Shown here in pieces: positions 17,951-25,813 of a stretch of 64,000 bases of DNA. The translations under genes were made by a program, and so were the position numbers. How positions within the stretch are numbered: position 1 is the stretch's first letter; the number at the start of each line of letters is the position of its first letter. The stretch covers positions 124,001 to 188,000 of the forward strand of contig NZ_UGQM01000001.1 in the NCBI RefSeq assembly GCF_900454025.1. The letters run 5' to 3'. This stretch comes from Mycolicibacterium gilvum (GTDB lineage Bacteria > Actinomycetota > Actinomycetes > Mycobacteriales > Mycobacteriaceae). Under the pieces are notes generated by a model. It saw nothing but the letters and a program-made list of their open reading frames with translations. It did no database searches and was not told the DNA's origin.

Positions 17951-18549
17951 TCCCCGAAGCCGACACTGCCGACGAGGTGGTCGACACCCCGACGGCGGAG
18001 GCTTCCGACCCGTCACCCGACCAGGACGTTCCTGCCGACACCCGCAGGCCGACGCGGCTGGGCAACGGCTGGGTCGCGACCCTCTGCGCGGTGTTGCTGC
18101 TGCTGGCCGGCGGTGCCGTCGCCGCAGGTGTGCTGTCGATGCGCGCCAACGAGCGCGCCGCGGAGGTCGCCCGCTCCGACGAGGCGGCGTTGCAGGCCGC
18201 CAAGGACTGCGTGGCGGCCACTCAGGCGCCGGACACCGCGGCGATGACGGCCGCACAGTCCAAGATCCTGGAGTGCTCGACCGGTGAGTTCGGGGTCCAG
18301 GCCGGGTTGTTCAGCAGCATCGTCGCCGAGGCGTATCAGGCCGCGAACGCGACGGTCGCCGTCGATGACCTGCGGGCCGCCGTCGAGCGGCACAACGAGG
18401 ACGGCACCGTCAACGTGCTGGTCGCGGTGCGGGTCCGGATCACCAACGCCGAAGCCGCTGATCAGCGGGTCGGCTACCGGCTGCGGGCCACGATGGCCTG
18501 GGACGAGGGGCAGTACCGGATCTCGAGCCTGGACCAGGTCAACTCGTGA
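17920..18549 (+). CDS. mam1A: Mce-associated membrane protein Mam1A (Rv0175-like)
   Basis: The 209-residue protein has an acidic cytoplasmic N-terminus, one membrane segment (residues ~50-69, WVATLCAVLLLLAGGAVAAG) and an extracytoplasmic alpha/beta domain of the Mce-associated type. It occupies the position of Rv0175. These proteins are thought to stabilise or regulate the Mce1 complex. The ATG lies inside the end of mce1F, and the stop overlaps the next start by four bases. Confidence 0.85.
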   Translation: MEGDAGTSRLIPEADTADEVVDTPTAEASDPSPDQDVPADTRRPTRLGNGWVATLCAVLLLLAGGAVAAGVLSMRANERAAEVARSDEAALQAAKDCVAATQAPDTAAMTAAQSKILECSTGEFGVQAGLFSSIVAEAYQAANATVAVDDLRAAVERHNEDGTVNVLVAVRVRITNAEAADQRVGYRLRATMAWDEGQYRISSLDQVNS

Positions 18550-19529
18550 CGGCGGTGCTGGACGTGACCGCGACGATCTCCGAACCCGAGCCGACGGCGG
18601 AAGTCAGGCCGGCGTCCTGGGGTGCGCGGGCCGGGGCGCTGGCGCTGGACATCCTGCCCGCCCTCGGTGTGATCGCGACGTGCGTGGTGCTGGCGTTGAC
18701 GGCGCCGTTCGACGGCTGGGTCCGGTGGCTGTTCACCGCGCTGGCGGCGGTGGTGTTCGTGTTGATGGTCGTGAACCGGCTGGTGCTGCCCGCGGTCACC
18801 GGGTGGACGCTCGGGCGGGCGCTGTTCGGTATCGCGGTGCGCCGCGCCGACGGTGGCACGGTCGGGATCGGCCGGTTGACCGTCCGTGAGGTCGCCCATC
18901 TGCTCGACACGCTCTCGCTGTTCGTCGGATGGCTGTGGCCGCTGTGGGATTCGCGGCGCCGCACGTTCGCCGACATGGTGGCGCGGACGCGGGTGGTGCG
19001 GGTGGCGTCGCCCCGGCGCGACATGCGCCGGGTGGTATCTGGTGTGCTGATCGCGACGATGGTGGCCGCGGTGGCCGCCGTCGGCCTGGGCTACGCGTTG
19101 ATCTTCCGCGAGCAGCGCGCGCTGGACTCGGCCCGTGAGCAGGTCGCCGAGCAGGGCCCGCGGATCGTCGAGCAGATGCTGAGCTATCACGTCGACACAC
19201 TGGTCGACGACTTCGCCAGGGCGCAGACGCTGACCACCGACGGGTACCGCCCGCAGCTGATCGATCAGCAGCAGGCCGTGCAGGGTGCGGGGCCGGTCAA
19301 CAACGAGTACTGGGCAGTCAACAGTGCGGTGCTGACCGACCCGCCCGTCACCGCGAACCGGGTGTCGATGTTGTTGGCGATGCAGGGGCAGCGGGGCACC
19401 AACGCCGAGGACATGAAGCTCATCACCGCGACGGTGCAGGTCGACTTCGAGAAGGCGGCCGACGGCCAGTGGAAGGTGGCCAACCTGACTGTGTTGAAGA
19501 GGCCGATGATGAACGCGGGTGGCGGATGA
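18546..19529 (+). CDS. mam1B: Mce-associated membrane protein Mam1B with RDD domain (Rv0176-like)
   Basis: The 327-residue protein has two parts. Residues ~20-155 form an RDD membrane domain: the conserved RAGALALDILPALG, a central GWTLGRALFGIAVRRADG and the closing RRTFADMVARTRVV are all visible, with two or three membrane helices. A further membrane helix (VVSGVLIATMVAAVAAVGLG) leads to a Mce-associated extracytoplasmic domain like those of the other Mam proteins. It corresponds to Rv0176. The GTG start overlaps mam1A by four bases. Confidence 0.85.
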   Translation: MTAVLDVTATISEPEPTAEVRPASWGARAGALALDILPALGVIATCVVLALTAPFDGWVRWLFTALAAVVFVLMVVNRLVLPAVTGWTLGRALFGIAVRRADGGTVGIGRLTVREVAHLLDTLSLFVGWLWPLWDSRRRTFADMVARTRVVRVASPRRDMRRVVSGVLIATMVAAVAAVGLGYALIFREQRALDSAREQVAEQGPRIVEQMLSYHVDTLVDDFARAQTLTTDGYRPQLIDQQQAVQGAGPVNNEYWAVNSAVLTDPPVTANRVSMLLAMQGQRGTNAEDMKLITATVQVDFEKAADGQWKVANLTVLKRPMMNAGGG

Positions 19530-20098
19530 GCCCGCTGCGCAAGTTCGCCGACGGCGATCCCGGTGAGAGCACCGTCGATCCCGGATTCTTCCGGGCAGAG
19601 CCCAAAGCTGCTGTGCGCTGGGGGCTTCCGGTTCTTTCGGCGGTTGCCACGCTGGTGGTGATCGCGGCCATCGCGGCGGCGACGTTCATGCTGATCCGTC
19701 AGGAAGACGATCGCCGGGCCGCGGTGAACGAGGCGTCTGCGCTGGGATACACCCGCGAGTTCATGGTGACCTACACCAGCCTGGACCCGTTCAACGCCAA
19801 CGCGTATGCCGACCGGATCAAGGCCCAGGCCACCGGCGAGTTCGCGAAGAACTTCGGTGAGCGGCTCAACGAGATCCTGGTTCAGGTCGCGCGTTCGGAA
19901 CCGAGCACCGGCGAGGTGCTCGCGGCGGGCGTCCAACGATGGAATGACGACGGCAGTGCCGACGTGCTGGTCGCGACGAAGGTCAGCTCGAGGACTCCGG
20001 ACGGGAAGGCGACGATCGAGAGCGGAAGCCGTTGGGTCGCAACGACGATCAAGGAAGGACAGCAGTGGAAGATCAGCAACCTGGTTCAGGTGATCTGA
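19526..20098 (+). CDS. mam1C: Mce-associated membrane protein Mam1C (Rv0177-like)
   Basis: The 190-residue protein has a single membrane segment (GLPVLSAVATLVVIAAIAAATF, residues ~32-53) and an extracytoplasmic Mce-associated domain ending WKISNLVQVI. The ATG at 19526 overlaps the mam1B stop in an ATGA, which fixes the start over the in-frame upstream ATG at 19469. It corresponds to Rv0177 by order and length. Confidence 0.84.
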   Translation: MSPLRKFADGDPGESTVDPGFFRAEPKAAVRWGLPVLSAVATLVVIAAIAAATFMLIRQEDDRRAAVNEASALGYTREFMVTYTSLDPFNANAYADRIKAQATGEFAKNFGERLNEILVQVARSEPSTGEVLAAGVQRWNDDGSADVLVATKVSSRTPDGKATIESGSRWVATTIKEGQQWKISNLVQVI

Positions 20099-21006
20099 CC
20101 GGCGACGCCCCCGCTGCGCGCCCGCGCCGACGGTTGTTCGGGCGACGTCCGAAGAGCGCGGCTGCGGAGCCGGTAGCGGACGCTGTCGAGGCCGAGACCG
20201 AGCAGGCCGCTGCAGCGGATGCTGTGGAGGACGCGCCGAAGCGGCCGATGGGCAAGGGTGCGCGGGCGAAGGGTGCTGTGTCCGAGAACGCGGAAACTGC
20301 GCCTGACCTCGAAGCGGAAACACCGGCCGCCGAGGCGGATCCGGCGCCGGCGGATTCCGAGGCGTCGGAGGACGAGTCGACGCCCGAGGTCTCGGAACCC
20401 GAAGCGACTGAGCCTCAGGCCGAAGCCGAAGTCGAGGCCGACCCCGAGCCCGAGCCCGTCGTGATGGTCCCGCACCGGCCCGCCGGGCGGGGAGTGCTGA
20501 TCGCCACGGCCGTCGCGTCGGTGGTGTTCGTCGGGGCGAGCGGCTTCGCCGCGGCAATGGCGCAGCCTTACCTGTCTGAAAGGGCGCTGGTGCAGACGAA
20601 GCTCACGATCGCGCGCACCGCGACCGACGCGATCACCACGTTGTGGTCCTACACGCCGGAGGACATGAGCTCGCTCGCCGAGCGGGCGTCGGCGTACCTG
20701 ACCGGTGATTTCGCTGCCGAGTACCGCCGCTATATCGATGCGATCGTCGAGGCCAACAAGCAGGCGCAGGTCACCAACACCACGCAGGTGATGGGTGCGG
20801 CCGTGGAATCGGTGTCGCCGCCGTCGATTCCGACCGAGGCGACCGCTCTGGTCTACACGAACTCGGTGGCCACCAGTCCGGTGACGAAGAACATCCCGTC
20901 GCTGCGCTACCTGTCCTACCGGCTGACGATGAACCGCGATGGGGGCGAGTGGCGCATCACCCGGATGTCGACGATCACGTCCTTCGATCTGACACCGCAG
21001 CTGTAA
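20065..21006 (+). CDS. mam1D: Mce-associated membrane protein Mam1D (Rv0178-like)
   Basis: The 313-residue protein has a long acidic, A/E/P-rich cytoplasmic region (residues ~30-145), one membrane helix (GVLIATAVASVVFVGASGFAA) and a Mce-associated extracytoplasmic domain. GTG 20065 is preferred because AAGGAAGGAC lies a few bases upstream. It overlaps mam1C by 34 bp. The acidic stretch is longer than the core domain needs and may interact with cytoplasmic partners. It is the last gene of the mce1 cluster; what follows is decayed. Confidence 0.84.
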   Translation: MEDQQPGSGDLTGDAPAARPRRRLFGRRPKSAAAEPVADAVEAETEQAAAADAVEDAPKRPMGKGARAKGAVSENAETAPDLEAETPAAEADPAPADSEASEDESTPEVSEPEATEPQAEAEVEADPEPEPVVMVPHRPAGRGVLIATAVASVVFVGASGFAAAMAQPYLSERALVQTKLTIARTATDAITTLWSYTPEDMSSLAERASAYLTGDFAAEYRRYIDAIVEANKQAQVTNTTQVMGAAVESVSPPSIPTEATALVYTNSVATSPVTKNIPSLRYLSYRLTMNRDGGEWRITRMSTITSFDLTPQL

Positions 21007-21021
21007 TCGGGCCCTATCGCC

Positions 21022-21498
21022 GTGGCGTTCCCCTCACCGGTGTCGCGGAGGCAAACGGTTATCGCGCTGCTGTTGCTGACATTCACCACGGGGCTGGTCG
21101 ATGCGGTCAGCGTGCTGGTGCTGGGACATGTGTTCGTCGCGAACATTACCGGAACGTTGTGTTCCTCGGCTTTTTGGTACGTGCCACATTCCGGGGGTGG
21201 ACCTCACTGCAGCGCTGGTCGCGTTCGTCGGCTTCTTCGACGGGACGATCATCGGCGGGCGATTGTCACGCCACCTCGACAGCAATGTGCGGGTGTGGCT
21301 GACGACGGCGCTGGGACTCGAGGTCGTTGCGCTCGCGGTGCTCGCTGCCGTTGCCGGGGCCGGTCTGGTGCACTATCACGACTACTCCAAGCTGATCCTG
21401 ATCGTCGGGCTCGCAGTGGTTTCGGCAGCCAGAACGCAACCGCCCGGCAGTTTGGCATCCAGGTGCGCGCCACGGTTCTGTCGCCCATATTCGCCTGA
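21022..21498 (+). pseudogene. DUF1275 (YoaK-like) membrane protein, multiply frameshifted
   Basis: Segments of one protein appear in changing frames. The start is VIALLLLTFTTGLVDAVSVL and GHVFVANITG. NVVFLGF follows one frame over, then VDLTAALVAFVGFFDGTII and GGRLSRHLDSN in a third frame. Finally QNATARQFGIQ, the family's hallmark, appears back in the first frame near 21440-21470. This needs about four frameshifts, and the family's usual C-terminal part is missing. The intact family is a small integral membrane protein of unknown function. The decay contrasts with the intact mce1 genes just upstream. Confidence 0.75.
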
Positions 21499-21885
21499 AT
21501 CATTGCGGCCGCTATTTCGTGCGGGTGGGTGTGCTTCTCACTCCCTTGCCAGTCCTGATAATCACGATCAGGGGAATGAATCGAGAGCAGAAATCGCGGG
21601 CACTGATGGACAGTGGGTTCGGCAGCAGAAGGTTTCACCGCGCAGCATCGAAGACTTCCGGTCCGTCGTCGAATCCGACCGCATATTTCAACTCTGATGC
21701 GTTGCACGAAGAAGATCAGGGCGCGATCCGTTTCGTTCTGCTCTGACGGCGGCTGACGGTTCGGGCGCAAAACAAATCTCAGTTGAGTGCAACATCAGCC
21801 TCATTCATGATTAACCCCTGGGGGAAGGTGGCGATGTGCGGTGATCAGCTGCCTGCATGATCAAGATGGCCTAGCATCTCCAGCC
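21499..21885. other. non-coding or decayed stretch, nothing recognised
   Basis: Short frames cross this region but none carries a family motif, a good start site or sustained codon bias. Base composition is less GC-rich than in the mce1 genes, especially from about 21770. It is probably the tail of the DUF1275 remnant plus unrelated sequence. Confidence 0.4.
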
Positions 21886-22329
21886 ATGCGGGGGAGGGTT
21901 CGGGCTGTGACGACATCTGTCATCGGCATTGCATGCGGCACGTCGATCGCTGCCGTGCGGCGGCAATGGAATAACTTCACCAATAACCGTCACCGAGACA
22001 AAGCTGGTCACAATCACAGCGACAGTAGCGCCATCTGCGTCCCACCCTCAACCCCCACCAACGCCCAGGGGGCCGTCCACCTCCATCCCCGGGGACGGCA
22101 CCCTCATGGTTGGGACCGACATGGCGCCTGGGGTCTACAGGAGTGCAGGCCCCGCAAGCGGTTCGCCGTTTTGCAGCTGGGCACGCCTGAACAAGCTGAG
22201 CGGCATTACCGATTTCGACGCGCGGCGATCCTGCGAGGTAATAACACCGGTCAAGGCGTAGTGACGTTTGAACCGAGCGATGTCGCTTCCGCCACCCAGA
22301 CGTGTCAAACGTGGCAGAAGGTCGGCTAA
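21886..22329 (+). pseudogene. secreted lipoprotein-like gene with two frameshifts
   Basis: A signal-like start (VTTSVIGIACGTSIAA) from 21886 or GTG 21907 should run into a lipobox Cys, but one extra base near 21953 moves CGGNGITSPITVTETK into the next frame. The middle, LMVGTDMAPGVYRSAGP with FCSWARLNKLSGITDFDA, is typical of small mycobacterial exported proteins. Near 22215-22225 the frame shifts again, and NNTGQGVVTFEPSDVASATQ with a final CQTWQKVG finishes the expected C-terminus. The gene is therefore broken twice. No function is known for this family. Confidence 0.65.
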
Positions 22330-22367
22330 GAGTTGATCAGCGCAGAACTTTCAGAGGGGATGTAATT

Positions 22368-22769
22368 GTGAGTCAATCGCCATCACCTGCGCCTGGCTGG
22401 TACCCCGACCCGTTGAATCCTGGAAAGCAGATTTACTGGGACGGCGCTTCGTGGGGCGAACCGGTTGGCGTGCCGGACAATTCAAGTAATGCCAAGAAGA
22501 CGGGTGTTGCGATCGGCGTCTGTGTGCTGGCAGTCGTCGGACTTGTGATGTCAATGCAGTCGGTCAGCCTGATGACCGGCTCGGGGCCGGTGTGGACCGG
22601 TGTTGCAGTGGTGGGAGTCGCCACAGCTATCGCGTTTTTCATGGGTGCTGCTACCTGGGTCCGTGTCTTAGCCTGCGTGCTCTTGGCGTTGTCGCTCGTA
22701 AACGGCTTCTACATCGAGAGCCAGATGTCCGAAAAGCGTGACGAGTTGACACGGGTGTTCGACAACTAG
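22368..22769 (+). CDS. DUF2510 domain membrane protein
   Basis: The 133-residue protein begins with a DUF2510 motif: APGWYPDPLNPGKQIYWDGASWGEP, seen as GWYPDP and YWDGASW. Three membrane segments follow (residues ~43-61, 68-88 and 91-112). GTG 22368 follows AGAGGGG at good spacing and gives the motif at residues 8-32. DUF2510 is common at the start of actinobacterial membrane proteins, and its role is unknown. It is the only apparently intact gene in this decayed interval. Confidence 0.72.
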   Translation: MSQSPSPAPGWYPDPLNPGKQIYWDGASWGEPVGVPDNSSNAKKTGVAIGVCVLAVVGLVMSMQSVSLMTGSGPVWTGVAVVGVATAIAFFMGAATWVRVLACVLLALSLVNGFYIESQMSEKRDELTRVFDN

Positions 22770-22896
22770 CCAGGCTGCGTCCAGCGGATCGCTCACCGGC
22801 GATCTCTTGCCGGTCTAGTGAATCAGTTCGGGTTCCGTGAAAGTATTACCGTCCGAATGTGATTGTCCGATGGGGGGATTGATGCGTGCGTAGGCG

Positions 22897-23043
22897 ATGA
22901 CTGGAGTTGGAAGCGGAGCGCTGCTCGTCATCGGTTGCGGCGGGAACCCTGACGGTGGTTCTTCGTTAACTGTCCTCGCAGCGGCTGTGCCTTCCACCGT
23001 TACGATTGTCGCCTGCCATGAGGATGGGACCAGTGTGACCTGA
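22897..23043 (+). pseudogene. lipoprotein-like 5' remnant interrupted by the IS21-type element
   Basis: ATG 22897 opens a frame with a short hydrophobic run ending in the lipobox VIGC, then GGNPDGGSSLTVLAAAV. The frame enters the insertion element at 23007 and stops at 23041-23043 inside it. Rejoining the flanks across the 5-bp duplication gives a stop after only about 39 residues, so the target was already short or decayed. It is best read as a remnant of a small lipoprotein gene. Confidence 0.4.
23002..23006. repeat. target site duplication (left), ACGAT
   Basis: ACGAT directly precedes the element and recurs directly after it at 25650-25654. Confidence 0.75.
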
Positions 23044-23095
23044 TTTTTGCCAGGGTGATGGGACCACCTGGATTGCCAGTTATGGGACCACCGGC
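23007..23095 (+). repeat. left terminal inverted repeat region of the IS21-type element
   Basis: Three spaced copies of a TGCCA...GATGGGACCA motif occur at about 23014, 23048 and 23074. The outermost differs most from the right end. Confidence 0.7.
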
Positions 23096-23166
23096 GCGTC
23101 GCGTCGGTGGTCTTTTCATTTGTTCGTTCGATCGCCGTGACAGCTCAAGTCACGGAGGTCGCCGGC

Positions 23167-24789
23167 ATGGCTTTTCGGGAGGTCAGTGTGAACGAGATCA
23201 GGGAAGTTCTGCGGGTGTGGCTGGGCGTGGCGGGGTTACCGGCGCCGGGGTACCGGACGATCGCCGCGCATTGCGGTGTGGATCGCAAAACGGTGCGCCG
23301 TTACGTCGAGGCCGCCCACGCGGCCGGTCTGCGCCGCGGCGACGACGCCGGCGCGATCGACGACGGTCTGATCGGGATGGTCGCCGAAGCGGTGCGCCCG
23401 GTTCGCCCCGATGGTCACGGCGCGGCGTGGGAGCAGTTATTGGGGTTCGAGGATCAGATCACCAAGTGGGTGGCCGGCTCTGGTGAGCAGCGGCCGTTGA
23501 CAGTGACCAAGATCCACACTCTGCTGGGAAGGCAGGGCTGTGTGGTGCCGTATCGGACGTTGCACCGATTCGCCAGCCAGCGTTGCGGTTTCGGCCGCAA
23601 AGATCTCACGGTGCGGGTCGCTGATGGTGATCCCGGGGTGGAGTGCCAGGTCGACTTCGGCTATCTGGGGATGCTCACTGACGTCGATGATGGGCGCCGC
23701 CGCAAGGTGCATGCGCTGATCTTCACCGCGGTGTACTCCCGGCACATGTTTGTGTGGCTGTCCTACTCGCAGACTCTGGCCGCGGTGATCGCCGGCTGCG
23801 AGGCGGCCTGGGAGTTCTTCGGCGGCGTGTTCGCCGTGCTGATCCCCGACAACCTCAAACCGGTGATCGCCGCCGCCGATGCGGTCAACCCGCAGTTCAG
23901 CCAGGGCTGGCTGGACTACGCCGGGCATGTCGGGTTCCTGACCGACCCGGCGCGGGTGGCCTCGCCGAAGGACAAGCCGCGAGTGGAACGCGCCGTGCAG
24001 TACGTGCGCCGAAACTTCTGGGACGGTGAAACATTCACCAGCCTGGCCCATGCGCAGCAGGCGGCGACGGTGTGGTGTCGTGACACCGCGGGCACCCGCA
24101 CACACGGCACCATCTGCGCTCGTCCGCTGGAGGTGTTCACCGCCGAGGAACAGTCCCGGCTGTTGCCGGTGCCAGGGGTTTATGACGTGCCGGTGTTCAA
24201 GACGGTCAAGGTGCACCGCGATTTCCACGCCGAGGTCGCCAAGGCGCTGTATTCGCTGCCCGAGTGCTGGATCGGTCAGTACCTGGACGTGCGGGCCGAC
24301 ACCGAGTTGGTGAAGTTCTATCGCCGCGGCGTGCTGGTCAAGGTCCATCCTCGCCAGCCGGCCGGTGGGCGCAGCACCGACCCCGCTGATCTGCCCGAAC
24401 ACAAGACCGGCTACGCGCTGCGCGATGTGACGACATTGATCGCCACCTGCGCCGCGCACGGCCCCAACGTCGGGATCTACGCCGAACGCATCCTCGATGA
24501 CCGGCTGCCCTGGACGAAGATGCGCACCGTCTACCGGCTGCTGGGCCTGGTGCGCCGCTACGGCGCCGACCGGGTCGAACAGGCCTGCGCACTGTCGCTG
24601 GATCTTGATGTCGTCTCGGTGAACAAGATCGCCTCCATGCTCGAGCGTGCCACCGAGACCAGCACACCCGCGCTGCCGAAGGCCGTCCGCCACACCGCCA
24701 CCCGCTTCGCCCGCGATCCATCCGAATTCAGCTCCACCCCAACACCATTGACCATCATCACGACCACCGTTGCCGAGGAGAACCGCTGA
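23167..24789 (+). CDS. istA: IS21-family transposase IstA
   Basis: The 540-residue protein has an N-terminal helix-turn-helix (YRTIAAHCGVDRKTVRRYVE). The integrase-type catalytic core has Asp in ECQVDFGYLG, Asp in LIPDNLKPVI and Glu in KDKPRVERAVQYVRRNFW, giving the DDE triad. ATG 23167 follows CGGAGG at good spacing; the frame is open from 23107. istB starts one base after its stop codon, the usual IS21 arrangement. It cuts and joins the element ends. Confidence 0.9.
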   Translation: MAFREVSVNEIREVLRVWLGVAGLPAPGYRTIAAHCGVDRKTVRRYVEAAHAAGLRRGDDAGAIDDGLIGMVAEAVRPVRPDGHGAAWEQLLGFEDQITKWVAGSGEQRPLTVTKIHTLLGRQGCVVPYRTLHRFASQRCGFGRKDLTVRVADGDPGVECQVDFGYLGMLTDVDDGRRRKVHALIFTAVYSRHMFVWLSYSQTLAAVIAGCEAAWEFFGGVFAVLIPDNLKPVIAAADAVNPQFSQGWLDYAGHVGFLTDPARVASPKDKPRVERAVQYVRRNFWDGETFTSLAHAQQAATVWCRDTAGTRTHGTICARPLEVFTAEEQSRLLPVPGVYDVPVFKTVKVHRDFHAEVAKALYSLPECWIGQYLDVRADTELVKFYRRGVLVKVHPRQPAGGRSTDPADLPEHKTGYALRDVTTLIATCAAHGPNVGIYAERILDDRLPWTKMRTVYRLLGLVRRYGADRVEQACALSLDLDVVSVNKIASMLERATETSTPALPKAVRHTATRFARDPSEFSSTPTPLTIITTTVAEENR

Positions 24790-24790
24790 C

Positions 24791-25588
24791 ATGACCACCA
24801 CCGCCCGTGGCGCCACCGACCCGATCGGCGCTGACCTGCTCCGACTGCTCAAGACCCTCAAACTCGGCGCGATGGCCGACACCCTGCCCGAACGCGCCGC
24901 TCTGGCCCGCCAACACAAACTCAGTCACATCGGGTTCCTGGAAACGCTGCTGGCCGACGAGGTCTCCCGACGCGAATCCCGCTCCGCCGCGTTGCGGGCG
25001 ACCAAAGCCGGACTCGACCCCACCATGCGGTTTGATACCTGGACCGCACACGAGGACCTGCGCTATGACCGCACCCTGCTGGGGGATCTGACCTCACTGC
25101 GGTTCCTCGACGCCGGCCAGTCCGCGATCGTCCTCGGGCCCGTTGGTGTTGGCAAGACGCATCTGGCAACAGCATTGGGACACATGGCCATTCGACGCAG
25201 ACACACCGTAGTCTTCGGCCGGGCCGACAAACTGTTCACCCGACTGCGCGCCGCAAGGCTCGACCACACCGTCGACGCCGAGATCCGCCGCCTGGCCGCC
25301 GTCGACGTCCTCATCATCGACGACTTCGCGCTACGCCCGCTCGACGCCACCGAAACCAGCGACTTCTACGAAATCGTCGTCGAGCGCCACCGCGCCAAGA
25401 CCACCATCGTGACGTCGAACCGCGAGCCCGCTGAATGGCTGACCATGACCGCCGACACCCTGCTGGCTCAATCAGCCATCGACCGGCTGACCTCCGCCGC
25501 GCACACCCTGGTCATCGAAGGACCGTCCTACCGCCAACGGACCCGGCCCCAGCTTGACCCAGACCCCGCCGACGAGCATCCTCAGTAA
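24791..25588 (+). CDS. istB: IS21-family helper ATPase IstB
   Basis: The 265-residue AAA+ protein has Walker A GPVGVGKTHLATALG near residues 115-129, Walker B VLIIDDF and a sensor-like VTSNREPAEW. IstB oligomerises on target DNA and stimulates IstA. The ATG at 24791 lies directly after the istA stop. Length is normal for the family, so the pair looks functional. Confidence 0.9.
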   Translation: MTTTARGATDPIGADLLRLLKTLKLGAMADTLPERAALARQHKLSHIGFLETLLADEVSRRESRSAALRATKAGLDPTMRFDTWTAHEDLRYDRTLLGDLTSLRFLDAGQSAIVLGPVGVGKTHLATALGHMAIRRRHTVVFGRADKLFTRLRAARLDHTVDAEIRRLAAVDVLIIDDFALRPLDATETSDFYEIVVERHRAKTTIVTSNREPAEWLTMTADTLLAQSAIDRLTSAAHTLVIEGPSYRQRTRPQLDPDPADEHPQ

Positions 25589-25611
25589 CGCGCCACGGTG
25601 GTCCCATCCCC

Positions 25612-25649
25612 CTGGCAATCAGGTGGTCCCATCACCCTGGCAAGCGACA
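25612..25649 (-). repeat. right terminal inverted repeat region of the IS21-type element
   Basis: Reading inward on the minus strand it gives TGTCGCTTGCCAGGG followed by GATGGGACCACCTGATTGCC, matching the left end with a few differences. Confidence 0.75.
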
Positions 25650-25654
25650 ACGAT
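25650..25654. repeat. target site duplication (right), ACGAT
   Basis: This is identical to 23002-23006. Confidence 0.75.
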
Positions 25655-25813
25655 CATTGCCTGACAGCGAGAACAGATCGGACGGATAGCTCAAGGCGTC
25701 CCCCCGCGAGGCATTCGATCTCAGCGCGCGACACATCCCCCTGCGAGCGTGCGCGAAGTTCGACAGTAGCTCGGCGTGTCTGCCGCGGACACGCACGCTC
25801 GCGGGGCTGGGGG

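Larger units (their letters stand above)
23007..25649 (+). mobile_element. IS21-family insertion sequence, complete
   Basis: The 2,643-bp element begins TGTCGCCTGCCA and ends in the inverted counterpart TGGCAAGCGACA, with the TG...CA tips typical of IS21. Inside each end, further copies of a TGCCAGGGTGATGGGACCACC-like motif are repeated (left near 23048 and 23074; right near 25642 and 25617), the usual multiple terminal repeats that IS21 transposase binds. It carries istA and istB, both intact. Flanking ACGAT duplications show a simple insertion without later rearrangement. Confidence 0.88.

Noticed and set aside
15299..18256. A 985-codon minus-strand frame across mce1E-mce1F
   Set aside because: It is an antisense shadow of well-supported Mce genes, with arginine-rich low-information sequence and no motif.
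21519..21746. A 75-codon plus-strand frame as a gene
   Set aside because: No motif, ribosome binding site or codon bias; it lies in the decayed interval.
23047..25643. IS21-type element bounded at 23047 and 25643
   Set aside because: No target duplication is found with those ends. Extending to TGTCGC...GCGACA at 23007-25649 gives exact ACGAT duplications and TG/CA tips.
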